From assembly GCA_022605405.1 (NCBI GenBank), contig JABYQQ010000013.1, forward strand, positions 248,001 to 312,000: DNA of 64,000 nucleotides, in the 5' to 3' direction. The notes beneath the pieces are model-generated. The model made no database searches. It was not told where the DNA came from and saw nothing but the letters and a program-made list of their open reading frames with translations. A program made the translations under genes and the position numbers. Position 1 is the stretch's first letter. Each line of letters opens with the position of its first letter. Shown piece by piece: positions 24,895 to 36,857 of the stretch. The DNA is from Earliella scabrosa. Taxonomy: Eukaryota > Basidiomycota > Agaricomycetes > Polyporales > Polyporaceae.

Positions 24895-25943
24895 ATGTCT
24901 ACCTCTTTGTATCCACTAGCATCTCTTGCCCAAATAGAGAAAACCCCGTCGCGTGAGGACGGCATTCCCGAGGACCTCGAGTTGGACCTTCGCGCATACG
25001 GATGTAAACTGATCCATGAAGCCGGTATTCTTCTGCGACAGTGAGTACCACCCAGCCGTCGAGATATGCTCTCTTGACAGCCGTAAGGGCAGAAAGCAAG
25101 TGGCCGTAGCCACCGCGCAGATACTGTTCCAGAGGTTCTGGTATGTAACATCAATGAAACAATTCGGAATCGGGGTGCGTGTCTCGTGTCAAGCCAAAGA
25201 TCATCGATGACTCACCATCTCGATGTGTGGTCTCTAGGACGTGGGCATGGGTGCGCTATACCTAGCATCGAAGCTGGAGGAATGCCCCATTCGCATGCGT
25301 GACCTCATCAACGTGTACGACCTGCTCCTCCAGCGAACAGCGCACAAGCTCAAGCACCCATCCTCGTCCACTACCTCGACCTCCGACTTCAAATACGTGC
25401 CCATGTCGTACTTTGGCAACACGTTCTATGACCTGAAGGACGCGCTTGTCGTCGGAGAGATGCAAATACTCAAGCGGCTAGGGTTCAACGTGCACGTCGT
25501 GCTACCGTACGGCACCCTCGTCAACTACCTCCGCCTCCTTGGTCTTACGGAACGCGAAGACGTTTCTACCAGAGCCTGGGGCTACTTGAACGACGCGCGA
25601 GTATCTCTATGCGCTCACTTGCAGGACTCCCGTTCACGTTGACGCCTTCCGATTGCTCTACAGGTTGCAAACACCGGTCTACGCATTGTATGCTGTCCCG
25701 ACCATCGTCAGTGCTGCAATCCTTCTGGCGACAAGACACCTTGGTATCGCTCTTCCGTCTTCCCCAGATAGCTGTTGGTGGGAGCTCTTTGACGCCGACT
25801 GGGAGGATGTGTGGAGCGTCGCTGGTTACATTATGCGGCTATATCGTGAACGTAGCCCAGAAGACCAAGCGCGTGTCCTTGGGTTGGTGTCCAAGAAGGG
25901 CGTACGGTCATGGCTGGAAGAGAACACAACGTCTCGTAGCTAA
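24895..25943 (+). CDS. Cyclin L-like cyclin
   Basis: Regulatory subunit for a CDK of the transcription/splicing class (CDK11/12-type partners are known for cyclin L). First cyclin fold: DLELDLRAYGCKLIHEAGIL, QVAVATAQILFQRFWYVTSM, DVGMGALYLASKLEECPIRM. Second fold: YGTLVNYLRLLGL, then GYLNDALQTPVYALYAVPTI and LLATRHLGIALP, the L-type pattern LNDSLRTxxxxRF...LAAR. The last intron (25597-25663) must use a GC donor (GCGAGT) to keep NDA-LQTP in frame. The protein ends about 60 residues after the second fold; the RS-rich tail of animal cyclin L is missing, as in other fungi. Start is the first ATG of exon 1. Confidence 0.88.
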
Positions 25944-26300
25944 CACTCGTTCAATTCAATATGCATATTCTAGCCGCCGTCAACCTGCGGTGCATAAAGC
26001 TGCTCGATGACATAGGAACACCACAGCATGATCATTACCCCCTACTCCTAGGTGGTGTATGGTAACAGGTACAACGGACTGCACCTGGGAGGAGTCAAGG
26101 AATAGGGTACCGCTCCCGGACAGTCGTCAGAACAAGTGAAAAGAGAGTGAACGAGGCCAGTCCAACAACAAAGGCTGTAAGCATAGATTATACGATGAAC
26201 GAGAACCATTCCAGTATCAACCCCGATTGCGGCCTGCTCGACAGTCCCCTGGCTGTCCTAGGTGCAAGCGGTAGCGTGATACACGGCGCCGCCGAGCCGT
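25944..26300. other. Convergent 3' intergenic region
   Basis: 357 bp between the stops of cyclin L and YPT1. No gene seen; 3' UTRs of both. Confidence 0.5.
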
Positions 26301-27503
26301 TCAGCAGCATCCACCGCCTTGCTGCTGCGAAACAGTCTGGCCGGGCGTGATCGTTGATGACTTGCCAGTGCCGGGAGCAGTGGTCGTCGAGCCCATGCTA
26401 ATCGAAGTCCAGCATCAACTTGCAGTGAACCAGACAATGGGCCTAGACACGTACCGGTCCTTGATCTGCTTGGCCATGGTCAAGAAAGCCTGCTCGACGT
26501 TTGTCGCGTTCTTCGCAGACGTCTCAAGGAAGGGAATGCCGAGCTGGTCCGCAAATTCCTGCACGAACGCCTAAGAATCGGCTTGACCCCGTCGCGTGCG
26601 CTTACGTACCTTGGCGACGCTGTACTCCACAACCTTCTTGCTGGTCAAGTCGGACTTGTTGCCGACGAGCAGCTTGTTGACACCCTCCGACGCGTAGCGA
26701 TCGATCTCCTGAAGCCATTGCTTGACGTTCGTGAATGTGTCTGAATGCGTTACGGATAAGCAATCGTTGCATTTCCACGAGCCCTTGAGTACTGACCGTT
26801 ATCGGTGACGTCGTACACGACGATGATACCGTGTGCGCCGCGGTAGTACGAGGAGGTAATAGTGCGGAATCGCTCTTGACCTGTATGCAAGTTGTCAGAT
26901 ACACGGAACACTAGGAAAGGGTCAGGAGACTTGCCTGCGGTATCCCACTGTGCACACAGGAGCGAGCAACAAGTCCGTCAGCTCCATAGCACTCTCATGG
27001 AATAGATGCTAAACATGTGAACAAAGGGGCCAAAGTGGCGCAAGCACCGAGCGTGTCCTCAAACACGGCGCTCGGAGCACACAATCAACAGCGCCCTAGA
27101 GGGTCGGCGGATGAAAGCGGCGCCACCCGACACGATCCCAAAGACCGATAGAAGGCATGAAATTGCAGGAGAGACGTGGCTGGAGGGGAACAAGGCATGT
27201 AGAGGCGACTAGGACAGGATACGCACGATCTGGAGCTTCACAGTCTTGCCCTCCAACTCGATAGTCCTAATCTTGAAGTCGACACCAATCGTGGAGATGT
27301 AGCTCTCCGTGTATGTGTCGTCAGCGAAACGGAGCAGCAAGCAGGACTGCATGGATCGGAGACAGAGCCCAGGTTAGCACGCAAATCCTGGAGCATCCGC
27401 AGCACCCTGAGCGGGAGCAGATGCAAATACGACTCACCTTGCCGACACCGGAGTCACCAATGAGGAGGAGCTTGAAGAGGTAGTCGTACTCGCTGGTATG
27501 CAT
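26301..27503 (-). CDS. YPT1: Rab-family GTPase YPT1 (Rab1)
   Basis: Controls ER-to-Golgi vesicle transport and autophagy at membranes. Canonical Rab1: [97 protein letters not shown] and [14 protein letters not shown], with the double-geranylgeranylation tail QQQGGGCC. The WDTAG codons lie on a 13-nt exon (26935-26947), preceded by an unusually long intron (26948-27226, 279 nt) and followed by a GC-AG intron (26881-26934, donor GCAAGT). Start ATG at 27503-27501 gives the typical [11 protein letters not shown]. Very strong family match. Confidence 0.97.
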
Positions 27504-28158
27504 GGTCGTCGTCGAGGTCTTGAGGCGGGCGGGAGCGCGGGCGAGGGTCTAGCGGGAGGTCGTGGAGGGAGAGGATGAGGAGTGCGGCAGGGCAGACGGT
27601 GGTTGTGACGCGTGTCGCTGTGTTTGGCAAGCGCATGCCCGGCAAACGCCCTTTGCGCTCTCCCACCGCCCGCGCACAGCCGCCCCTGCGCCGGCCCCTT
27701 GCCCGAACGGTCCTCTGTGCTTCAAGTTCACCTCTTCGCGACAGATCCACCGTTGTGTTGACCTGCCGTGCACTGTCGGGGTGCATGCGTCCCAGTCGTC
27801 TGGGGAGTTTCAGCGCGTGGGCTCGAGTCAGCTGTACCGTCAGGGTAGGTCGCATCGACAGGGCTAGAGGCTCAAAGGCTAACCTTGCGTTTTGGGGGCG
27901 TTCACCTTGCGGGCGGTCCTCCGCTGCTTTTCTCTATCGCGCCATCCGGGCTCTCTGAGAAAAAAAGGATAGCATATGAAGGTCTGGGTGGGCACAACCG
28001 CAGAGCGTGGTCATGCCAAATGGACGTTACTGGTCCCGATTGGAATTTCAGCCACCGCATGCAGACATGATGTCAGCCTCTGTGGGACATAGACTCGTCG
28101 ACAGAATGCCTGCCATTCTCCGTGTCATTTTGTCTTCGCACCGTCTGTGACTCGCAAC
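27504..28158. promoter_or_regulatory. Divergent upstream region, YPT1 / aspartic protease
   Basis: 655 bp, no gene. Codes for nothing recognisable; GC-rich near YPT1 and more mixed near the protease. Confidence 0.4.
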
Positions 28159-29939
28159 ATGGGCCACTCTAGACGCATTCTCTCGACCCTCCCCATTGCA
28201 TGGTTTGCCCTGCAGGCGCTAGCGGGAAGTGGGCGGATCCCCGTGTTCAGGGTCCCCCGTTCTCAAGTAGCGAGGGCCCCGGTTTCTAGCGTGCAGGGAC
28301 ACCTAGCTCTATCCAGTAGCAATGAATTGTAAGTGGCCGTTTCATAATCTCTCGTAAACGTCACTCACCGTGCCCTCTTCACAGTGCGTATCTTGTCCAA
28401 ATCAAGTATGTTCTTTCCTTCACCATGGCGAGAACAATGTCGCTGATCCCTCTGCAGTATCGGCGGTCAAGACCTTATGGTTCTTCTGGACACGGGTTCG
28501 TCCGATTTGGTGAGTTCGAACCGCCAACAATGCGGCTGGCGTGTTTGGGGTCCGTGGCTGATTGGCCCCCAGTGGGTCGTCTCGTCTGATTGCACGGCAG
28601 AAGACTGCGCGGGTGTCCCCAAATACGAGAAGTCTGGTTCCCTATCCTTGACCGACGTCCCCTTTCATCTCAATTACCTCATGGGCAATGTGACGGGGAT
28701 CGTAGGGTCCGACACGGTCACCCTCGGAGAGTTCCAGGTGTCCTCCCAGATATTCGGTTAGTCTAGCTTAGATTGCGGTTACGCGGTGAAGACGGAACGA
28801 CCCTAACCCTCCCGCAGCGATAGCGAATCAGACGGGCCAGCTGGGGTTGGCCGGCACGGGCAATAGTGGCATAATGGGCCTCGGATTCCCCGCCGAAGCC
28901 TCAATCGCCGACACGACCGGCCGCACTCTGGCGGAAAATCTATTCTCAGCCTTTGGCGACTCCTCCCAGCGGTTCTTTGCCTTCCACCTTGGACGCGACG
29001 AACATACATCATCGTTCACCGTCGGGGAGCTCGACTCTACGTACGCCAACTCGTCGACTGACATGACATACATGCCCGTCTATCCTGCGAGCGGCGATCT
29101 ATACGACTACTGGAAGGTACCGCTCCAATCGCTGACCATCAACGGGACGTCTTTCGCGCTGTCTAAGTCTAGTGTGAGAGGCGCCACCGAGCCGATCGCA
29201 GTCCTTGACACGGGTACCACGCTCGCGCTGGGGCCCACCAAGGACGTCGCCCGCTTCTGGGAATCCGTCGGCGGTGCACGACAAACAGACCGTGGCTGGG
29301 AGGTTCCCTGCAATCGCGCAGTGGCCGTCGGGATGATCCTGGGGGAGGGCAGTAACCAGCGAGAGTACCCCCTCGATCCGGCGGACATCAGCTGGAAAGA
29401 AGGTTCTGTCGACGGCACTTGGTGTTTGGGCGGGCTACAAGGCAACGATGGGGTACGCCTCTTTTTTCACCCCTTCATCTATCACCCCCGCGCTGCTTCG
29501 CGGCCGTTCTCGCGCTAACGCAACGACCACGTTCGCTGACGCCCCACCGCCGCTCAGGTCTTCTCTGCGGACTGGCTGCTGGGGGATACTTTCTTGCGGG
29601 TAGGTCGAGCGTCCATCCATGCTCCGGCGTCGGACCCGCTTTGACATGCTAAATGCTTGTTTTCAGAACGTCTATGTGACGCACCACGCGGCGACCGACG
29701 CTCAACCTCCTACGATTGGCCTTCGCGCTCTGACCAACCCCGCGGCCTCTCTCGCGGCCTTCATCGACGACAGAGGCACAGACGTGTCTCCTCCTGCTAA
29801 CGTCCGCTCGCACGCGCCTGGTAGCGGCACCCTCACAAGTCGCGACATCTGTGGAATCGCTACAGCAGGCGGATTCGTTGCGGGAGCTGTTCTTGTAGTC
29901 TTTGTGTTTTCTGTTCTTGGGTGCCGCAAGAAGGACTGA
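28159..29939 (+). CDS. Membrane-anchored pepsin-like aspartic protease (A1 family)
   Basis: Endopeptidase of the secretory pathway or cell surface. Signal peptide-like N-terminus (MGHSRRILSTLPIAWFALQA), then NIGGQDLMVLLDTGSSDLWV with the first catalytic Asp, SSDCTAEDC, a flap region, IMGLGFPAEAS and the second catalytic motif AVLDTGTTLALGP (DTGTT rather than DTGS/TT with S). C-terminal VFSADWLLGDTFLRNVYV completes the fold. A final segment CGIATAGGFVAGAVLVVFVF followed by CRKKD is a single membrane anchor with a short basic cytoplasmic tail. A 21-nt exon (28385-28405) encodes part of FAYLVQIN. Six or so introns. An AATAAA lies 62 nt after the stop. Confidence 0.92.
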
Positions 29940-30000
29940 TGCGGCTTCTGGAAGAACCTGTTTCATCGTTCTATTTTGTGATCGAACTCGAAGAACGGCG

Positions 30001-30006
30001 AATAAA
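30001..30006 (+). promoter_or_regulatory. Candidate polyadenylation signal AATAAA
   Basis: Exact AATAAA 62 nt past the protease stop and 121 nt before the convergent zinc-ribbon stop. Confidence 0.45.
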
Positions 30007-30126
30007 TTGAGGAAGCTGTGTACAAGTACAGGAGTGGCTGCATATGGTCGAAACTTGCGGTACAATTACAAGTCCAGATAGGTGATATGAACGGCGGTAG
30101 AAGCTCAGGGCATGCGAGCGTCGGGA

Positions 30127-30747
30127 TCAGTAGGGTTTCGCATTGGGAGCCGCCGGGTACTGGGGCTGATACCCGTGCGCCGCTGCGTTCGGAGGTGGGC
30201 TCATTTGGGCGTGAGGATGGCCGTGCCATGGACCTCCCTGGTTCCAACCATAGCCAGGCAGAGCTGGCTCCCATCTACCGGAGTTCAGGCACCCCCGTGA
30301 GCGTTCACCGTCGGGGAACACGGGCAGAAGACGAGGATAAAAAACTTACCCTTGCTGGAGTGGAACACTCCACTGACAGATGGTGCAGACCCAAAGATGC
30401 TCTTTCTTCATGGGAATGAGGGGCACAAAGCACAGCTCGAACCACATACGCGACTTGACAGGTATAGTAGACGCTGAAGAGCAGATCTTTAGTGAGCTCG
30501 CCGAGTTAACGTCCGATGGCACCGGCCACGCTCACCGTTGTGGCACCTGGGACAGATCCTCGGGGTGAGGTCACCCTCTGGCTTCATGCGAGTGGGGCAT
30601 CCGACTGGAAAGATGGAGTAGGTTACTAACTTCGCCATCTTCTTGCGCACAGCCAACCGGCGTACGTACACACGATAGGCAAGAAGACTGCACGGGGTTA
30701 GTCAGCGACGAACGCGGAGAGCATACACGCCGACACTTACAGAACAT
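30127..30747 (-). CDS. Zinc-ribbon domain protein (fungal zinc-ribbon_15 type)
   Basis: Small protein with a Cys4 zinc ribbon: first half CPTRMKPEG...CPRC, second half CTIC in HLWVCTICQWSVPLQQGWEP. Role unknown. Spliced exons give MFFFLPIVFGCPTR, which matches the family N-terminus, from a 7-nt coding part of exon 1 (30741-30747) and an 18-nt exon (30670-30687), followed by PRICPRCHNAS and WFELCFVPLIPMKKE. Introns with GTAAGT, GTACGT, GTGAGC and GTAAGT donors. The C-terminus is a low-complexity Pro/Gly/His/Gln tail (PHAQMSPPPNAAAHGYQ). An upstream minus-strand frame starting MDVDEPAIQAL is not needed. Convergent with the aspartic protease. Confidence 0.85.
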
Positions 30748-33700
30748 GGCGGTGGTGGTGGTACGAAGGTGAGAGCGTCGGGGCCGTCGAGGCTGTAGAT
30801 GGGCTTGTGTACACACGGAAGCCAGATCTGGCTTGGCCGAGGCTGCGGAATCACCGCCGCGTGTGCTGACGTAAGGGGCGAAACCTAACCCCGAAGGATC
30901 GGCAACTTCGCAGGGAGCCGACTCCGCGACGGTCCCATCCAGAGCTTGAATAGCCGGCTCGTCCACGTCCATGGGCTGTACGCCTTCTCAACCACTGCAG
31001 TCAAAATGACCGGCCAAGCCCCGCACGCAGCGTTGCAGCCCGGAAGGTGGGCTCCAGAAGCCGTACGAACCGCTACCGCACCCAATCGCTCGCCGCGTCG
31101 TTGTCCTTCGCAGGCACGCCTCCTCCGAGAGGCTCTCATGCTGCCCTCGATAGCAGGCGCACTACCAGATGCGTCGAGATGAATGGACGATTTTCTCGGA
31201 CAGTGCGCACCACTCACGCTCTCTTCCGTGAGCGTCTTCCCGGGCCTGATCTGCCGCCATTCCCAAGCCAGCATCCGCCCAACCCTCCCTGGCCGCAAAC
31301 CTCCCTTGGACGCCTCGCGGTTTGCAGGTGGCCGGAATGCTGTGTGTTCTGCCCACAAAACAGTCATTCGTGCATGACATCCGCAGTGTCCTCCACGCAA
31401 TTCAATCCGGCGCTCCGTCCACCGCGAACGCTTCCATTGCGTTGCGGGTGGCCCGACGAATTGACGAGCCGTCAACACAATTGCGCACCATCGCGTTGTC
31501 GGCGGGTGCACGCGTGGCACACCCCCGCCCGGCCAGCCAATTGCGCGCACGGATAGCACGCACTACGGGTGGCACCTTCCCCCCAGGCCTCCTCAACGCC
31601 GACCGATTCAAAAGATTTCGCCCCACAGGGCCGCTTCTGGCGCTGACGATCCCGGCCGCATCGACTGCTGGGACCCTTCGCGCGTGCACACGCGTGTCTG
31701 GGAAGTGCGAGCCAGCCCTTGTTCTGCGTCTGCATCGGTCTTGTCGCCACACACGAACGCCATCCCCGCACAACCCACCAGACGGTGTTCCCCGGCCCAG
31801 CCGCCCCGACTCCCGGGATTTCAGACTCGAACGCGCGAGGGCTGCGTGGGCCCACAGCGCGCACCCGCACCCGGCTGCCCCATTGTCAAGTCACCGTGGC
31901 AGAGCGGGTCGCGAACCACATAACCGACCAATCCACCCATGCATGCACTGAACCCCGTCTAATGGAACGGGCACACATGCGAGCGGCTAGATCTGCTCGA
32001 CGCCCCGGCTGGGAGTCCCATCACGTCCTCGACATCGGCGGTGCCCACCGCGAGAGCCTCGGCTGGCCCGTCCAACAGAAACAGCGAGCGTAGTATCTCG
32101 ATACCCAGCCAGCCCAGCCGCCGGCTCGCTTCTAGTCCCTGGCGTTTCTCGTTGTTCTCGTTCTTGTTCTCGTTCTCTCCCAGCAGTGCACACATTCAGT
32201 CGCTGACAGCCCTCCCTGCGCCCCGAGTTCCGTGCCCCCCGTCCCACAAGCCATCCTTCGTGCAAACGCAAACAGCTCTCGCCAATCACAGACACGCATA
32301 ACCTCCACCCCCGGAGCGCCGCCGCCTGTGCCGCCCGTCGACATCCACGGCCAGTACCGCACCGCACCCAGTCGAGGAGCCCTGCACCCCGCCGCCGCCG
32401 ACTCCCGACTCCGCTGTGCACGAACGCCCGCGACCGCAAGCTGGCAAGCACGCGCTCGCGCAACGCGTGGTCTTCCGTGATAGCGCGACGGCCCTCCATT
32501 CTCTCATATACCCCAAAGCGGCCAAACCGTCTTCCGCGCACCCACAACCTGTCGGATCAGGCGCCCTCGCTCGACCGCGACGATATGGCAGGAGCGGCTC
32601 GCCACTGCGGTACCTGCTGTCCCTGCTGTCCGACCCGTCCTCCCCCTCCCATCTCCCATCTCCCGAGTGCCCATGGGTCTCGCCCTTCCCTGTTCCCCAC
32701 CCCCACTGCCCCCCCTCGCTCCCTGCCTCCCTTCTTCTCCTTCTCTCGCGCGAACCTTGCAACACCTGAAACCTTCCACGGCGGGAACGGCGGGAACGGC
32801 CCCCCAGCCCCAGCAGCCACGGATTGGTAATTTGCGCACTTCGTGCCCTCTTCTCGCCGTCCGCGTGTTTCTTGCGCCCCTGCCACTGACACACAGACGA
32901 CACCTCCCTCGGCGAGTGCCACTTGTGAAATGCGATGAGGCGCGCGACCGGATGAATGATTTTTGCAGCTACAAGCTCGAAGAAGAGGCGCTGCGCTTGC
33001 GTCACCGCGCGTGCGGCAAGGGTCCTCTCTCGAACTCTCCTCATCCCGATCGGGCAGCTCGATGTTCAAACGTTCCAACGTTCGACGTTCTGACGCGGAC
33101 GGGGAAAACGGCATCGGCTATCTCAGTCTGGAGAATTCATGTCAATTAGCTGGATGTTCCGGCCGCGCGGCGTGCGCGGCGTACAAGAATATATGCGATG
33201 TGTGTGTGTGCTGTAGGCGTACAATTATGATCAACTACGTACTTATGAGGACGGGAAGACGGACGATGATGATATAGTACGGTGTTCAACGTCAGATTCT
33301 ACCAACTAGTGCGACGGCGCAGCCCTAATGTGATGCGATGTATCGATGTGATGTAATAACCTCTATCGGGTTCTAGCTATGCGGAGTGCGGGAGAAACGG
33401 AGAACGGAAGAATTTGCGACGACAACAACAACAACACGGGGGAAAATGCCGAGGCGCGAGAGCGAGAAAGATCGAAAGAGAGACCGGAAAGAGAGAAAAT
33501 AATACATCGATGGAACGGTCACGTCACGACGACGTGGGGGCGGAGGAATATACACGTAAGTTGCCGAGAGAGAGACAGAGTCCAAGAGAACGAGACATTC
33601 GACAGCGAGAGCAAATAGCGAGAGACAGAGACAGAGCGCGAGAGCTAGAGCGGTCCGATGCGGTGCGCGTTCGACATGCAAGGTAAAACACAGCGTGGCT

Positions 33701-33904
33701 GAATGATGCGAGGGGGGGATGATGGGAGGAGATGTGCGTGTGCCCACGACACAGACAGAAATACTCAGAGAAGAAGACGTTCCGAACCTTGTCCGGGGGG
33801 TGCAGAAGGGGGGAGGGAGGGGTGGGGGGGGGGGGGGGGGGGGGCAGGGGAAGAAGGGATTCTCAAACCCAAGCTCACGGAAGCTCCGGCCACTCGCACT
33901 TGCC
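30748..33904. other. Gene-free stretch with pyrimidine-rich block
   Basis: About 3.2 kb. Open frames up to ~250 codons occur on both strands but overlap each other, lack domains and follow base composition. 32600-32770 is strongly C/T-rich on the plus strand, as seen in fungal core promoters, yet no plus-strand gene follows. 33460-33660 is GA-rich. 3' UTR of the transcription factor lies at the right end. Confidence 0.45.
33824..33844 (+). repeat. Poly-G tract (21 G)
   Basis: 21 uninterrupted G, immediately preceded by GGGGGGAGGGAGGGG, 60 bp past the transcription-factor stop (C-rich in its mRNA sense). Candidate G-quadruplex-forming run. Confidence 0.9.
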
Positions 33905-36857
33905 CTAGTAGAAATTCGGGCCCCCGAACGGCGGGCTCCCGCCCTGCGTCGCCGACGGCGCCGACAAGTACGCAGGCGTAGCGTCCGAGTGCCCAATGGC
34001 CGAAGACGAGTACGACACGCCCGGGTACTCAAACGACGTCTGCGGGGGCCCGGGCCCGGGCCCATGGCTGTACGCCGGGGACGGCTCGGTCGGCGACAAG
34101 GTTTCCAAGCTTGCAGACTGCGCGGGCGCCGCGCCGCGCGAGTCCACACCCTCGCTCACGTTCATCGAGAGGTAATTATAGGATGGCACGTAGTACGTGC
34201 CCTGCCCGCTCGGAGGGGGGCCGGCTCCTATCCGCGATGACGCAAGGAGGAGCGAGGACGGCCCGACGCCCCCGTCGTCGCTCTGCAGGACGCTGCTCAG
34301 GCTCAGCGCGCTGTGCGAGGTCGTCGCGTACGAGGACGACGTGCTCGGGAGGGACGGCGAACGCGACGACGCGGGGTAGCGTTCGGACTCCGAACCGGAG
34401 CCGGAAGCCGCGGAGGGCCATCGCCCGTCGGGAGTGCAAGCGGTGTTTGGAGCGGAGGTGTTGTCGTAGCCGGGTCCAATGGTGGTGGCCGAGAGCGAGA
34501 GCGGAGGAACGCTGGTGGGGCGCATCAGGGCGCGCCGCGCATAGCTACCTTCGTACGTGCCCGGCCCTCGAATCGTCTCGTCCGACGGACTGGAGGAGAT
34601 GCGTGATGGTTGACCACGCGATTGCGAGGCACGGGCGTCCCACACGAGGCGCACGGTTCGCTGCCGTTCGTCGTTCTTCGAGAACGCCCAACGCATCTCT
34701 GACAGAGCCTTGAGGCAGGCCTCCACGTCCTCGCGGGTCCCGTTCTCCCCGGCCAACAGAAAACCGGCGAAGAAGCAGCCATCGCGGACCAGTGCGGCAT
34801 CGAACTGAAAGAAGGGAGTGCCGAGGTTCCTGCGGAGGATGGTCACAACGTGTCTGACGACTGTATGACACTTCGCGTTGGCCCGCATGTGCAGCCGGAG
34901 GATAGTGTCGGACCTCCGGGACCTACTTGACGGGTGGGAGTCGGGGAGGAAGGTGGTCTCTTGGACAGGGAGCGCGACCAGTCGTTGCTTCAAAGCTTCG
35001 CGGATGACATTATCTGTGAACCTATATGTCAGTTGATACGGCTGCGGCCAGTAATAGAAGGTTACGCACGGGACTCGAAAAGAAATATCTACCACCAACC
35101 ACGAGGCTATGGGTAAACACCGATGATTCGGCCAGCGCTGAGGTGGCAACTCACCTGCCACCCATCAATAAACCTCTCGACGTCGTCCGCCTGCACGATC
35201 CCGTATGTGCCGAAATGCCGCAGGCCATCCAGTTCACGCCAGCAGCGCTCCAACGTGTCCCAGGCGTCTTGTAAGCCGTCCTCGTCCACTTCCTCCCGCT
35301 GGCGAGCTTTGGGACCGGTTAGGACGGCGTGGACATCGCGACATACCGAGGCGATGCGGATGGGAATGGTGGCGAATCGGTAGGCGAAGGCATATGCACT
35401 TGACGGTCCACCATCATTCCCGAGTGGTGGAAGCGTCGCTTCGAACGCAGACAGGTCGTCGTCGGTTCTAGGAACATGTCATTAATGCCGTTAACGAGAT
35501 AATGGGAGAAGCCGACGGCTCACAATGCGATACGCCCACCACGCAGTCCGCTGGTGACTCCATCGATGACATGAGCGTACCAAAATATCCTCGCTCGCAC
35601 GAGGGCGTCGACGTATTCTCCTTGCCCGCTGTCGACGTTTAAGCTGCATAGCGCATATACCTGACTCATCGTCGTGTCGTACATGGCCTTGGTGACAGAG
35701 TAAATGCACTGCTCATTCGGCCTGAACGTGAGACACATACCAGGCGCTCTAGAGGTGTCTGGACCTCTGGGGGCGAGCGGGATGCAGGGGTCAGAAGAAT
35801 GTCATGGATGGTTTGAGACGAAAGGCGAACCTTCAGTCAGTGGCATGATGAGCAACAAGGCTCGTACGCCGTCCCAAGATGGCCTCCGCAAGAGCCCATG
35901 GATGTCGACCAAGTAGAGCAGCTCGACGAGCATCTCGTTGATGCGCTCCTTGCGTTGGTGGATGTCTTCGTCTCGCAATTCGAGCACCTCCTCTCCGGCC
36001 TCGTTGATACCGTAGCTGGCGGCCCAGACGACGAGAGCGAGGGCGATCAACTGACCGGAGAACGGGAGGCAGTCCGAGCTGCCATTGTACCAGTCGCTGA
36101 AGCGGGGGCAGTATTCTGTGGGCTCGAGGATGGGTCCTAGCGTACGGTTTCATGTGATCGGACGCGTGAGCGATCGCCTGGCGGCAGCACGATATGGAGG
36201 ACACACGCACGCTGGATGTGGAAGCGACGAAAGAAGGGAGACCTGAAGAACTCGGGCTTGAGCTGGGGGATAACGGGTCGCGGGGGGATGACGGTGTGGA
36301 GGTCGGCGTCCTCCTTGGCCGCCTTGCCGTAGACCGCCCTGGAAGGAGGTGAGCTCGGGTCCAAGTTGGCACGGAGAGCGCGCTTGGGACATACTCGACT
36401 TTCTGGAGGCGACGTCCGCGACGGAGAAGCTTGACGGCCTTCACCTCGGCAAACTCGTCCCTTGATGATCGGCGCTCAGGACGTGCAGGGAGAGAGAGGG
36501 AGGAAGGGCAGGACGTACACGCAGTTGAGGCCGCGCTCGCTGCAATTTGAGCAGGGCGGGTGCTGGCCGGAGGCGAGGGTGGGGAGGTCCTTGAGGTCGC
36601 ACTTGACCCTGGGGATGCACGCGTGAGACTGGGGCGGGACGGGGGCGCGCGGACGGCGCACCTGCGCATGCGACACGCGCCGCAGGCTGGGGGAGTGGTG
36701 AGCATGGAGCGGTCGGGGGAGGAGGGGAGGGCGGGGACATACCACTGTACTGCTGCCGGGTGGACTTGGGCTGGACGGGCGCCTTGCGGGACATATTAGG
36801 ATAAGGGGAGGCGGAGTCTGAGCGGGGGAGGGGGGAGGGGGCGTTCCTGGACGACAT
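33905..36857 (-). CDS. Zn2Cys6 fungal transcription factor
   Basis: DNA-binding regulator. Spliced exons join RQQYSACGACRMRR to VKCDLKDLPTLASGQHPPC, then SNCSERGLNCV: the six-Cys binuclear zinc cluster (the first Cys pair CxxC, last CxxC-type half). A short basic coil follows (VKAVKLLRRGRRLQKVE), then AVYGKAAKEDADLHTVIPPR and a long helical middle-homology region (ALVRDGCFFAGFLLAGENGT, CLKALSEMRWAFSKNDERQR). The last ~250 residues are Ser/Pro/Tyr-rich and disordered, ending QGGSPPFGGPNFY. Two starts are possible, 36857 (MSSRNAPSPL) or 36797 (MSRKAPVQPK). Regulated pathway unknown. G-homopolymer runs lie on both sides of the gene. Confidence 0.9.

Noticed and set aside
32286..33044. Minus-strand open frame of ~250 codons in the gene-free block
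   Set aside because: Arg/Gly/Ser composition follows GC content, overlaps equally long frames on the other strand, no family features.
33719..34240. Plus-strand Arg-rich frame over the end of the Zn2Cys6 regulator
   Set aside because: Antisense shadow of the Ser/Pro-rich C-terminus, begins in the poly-G tract.
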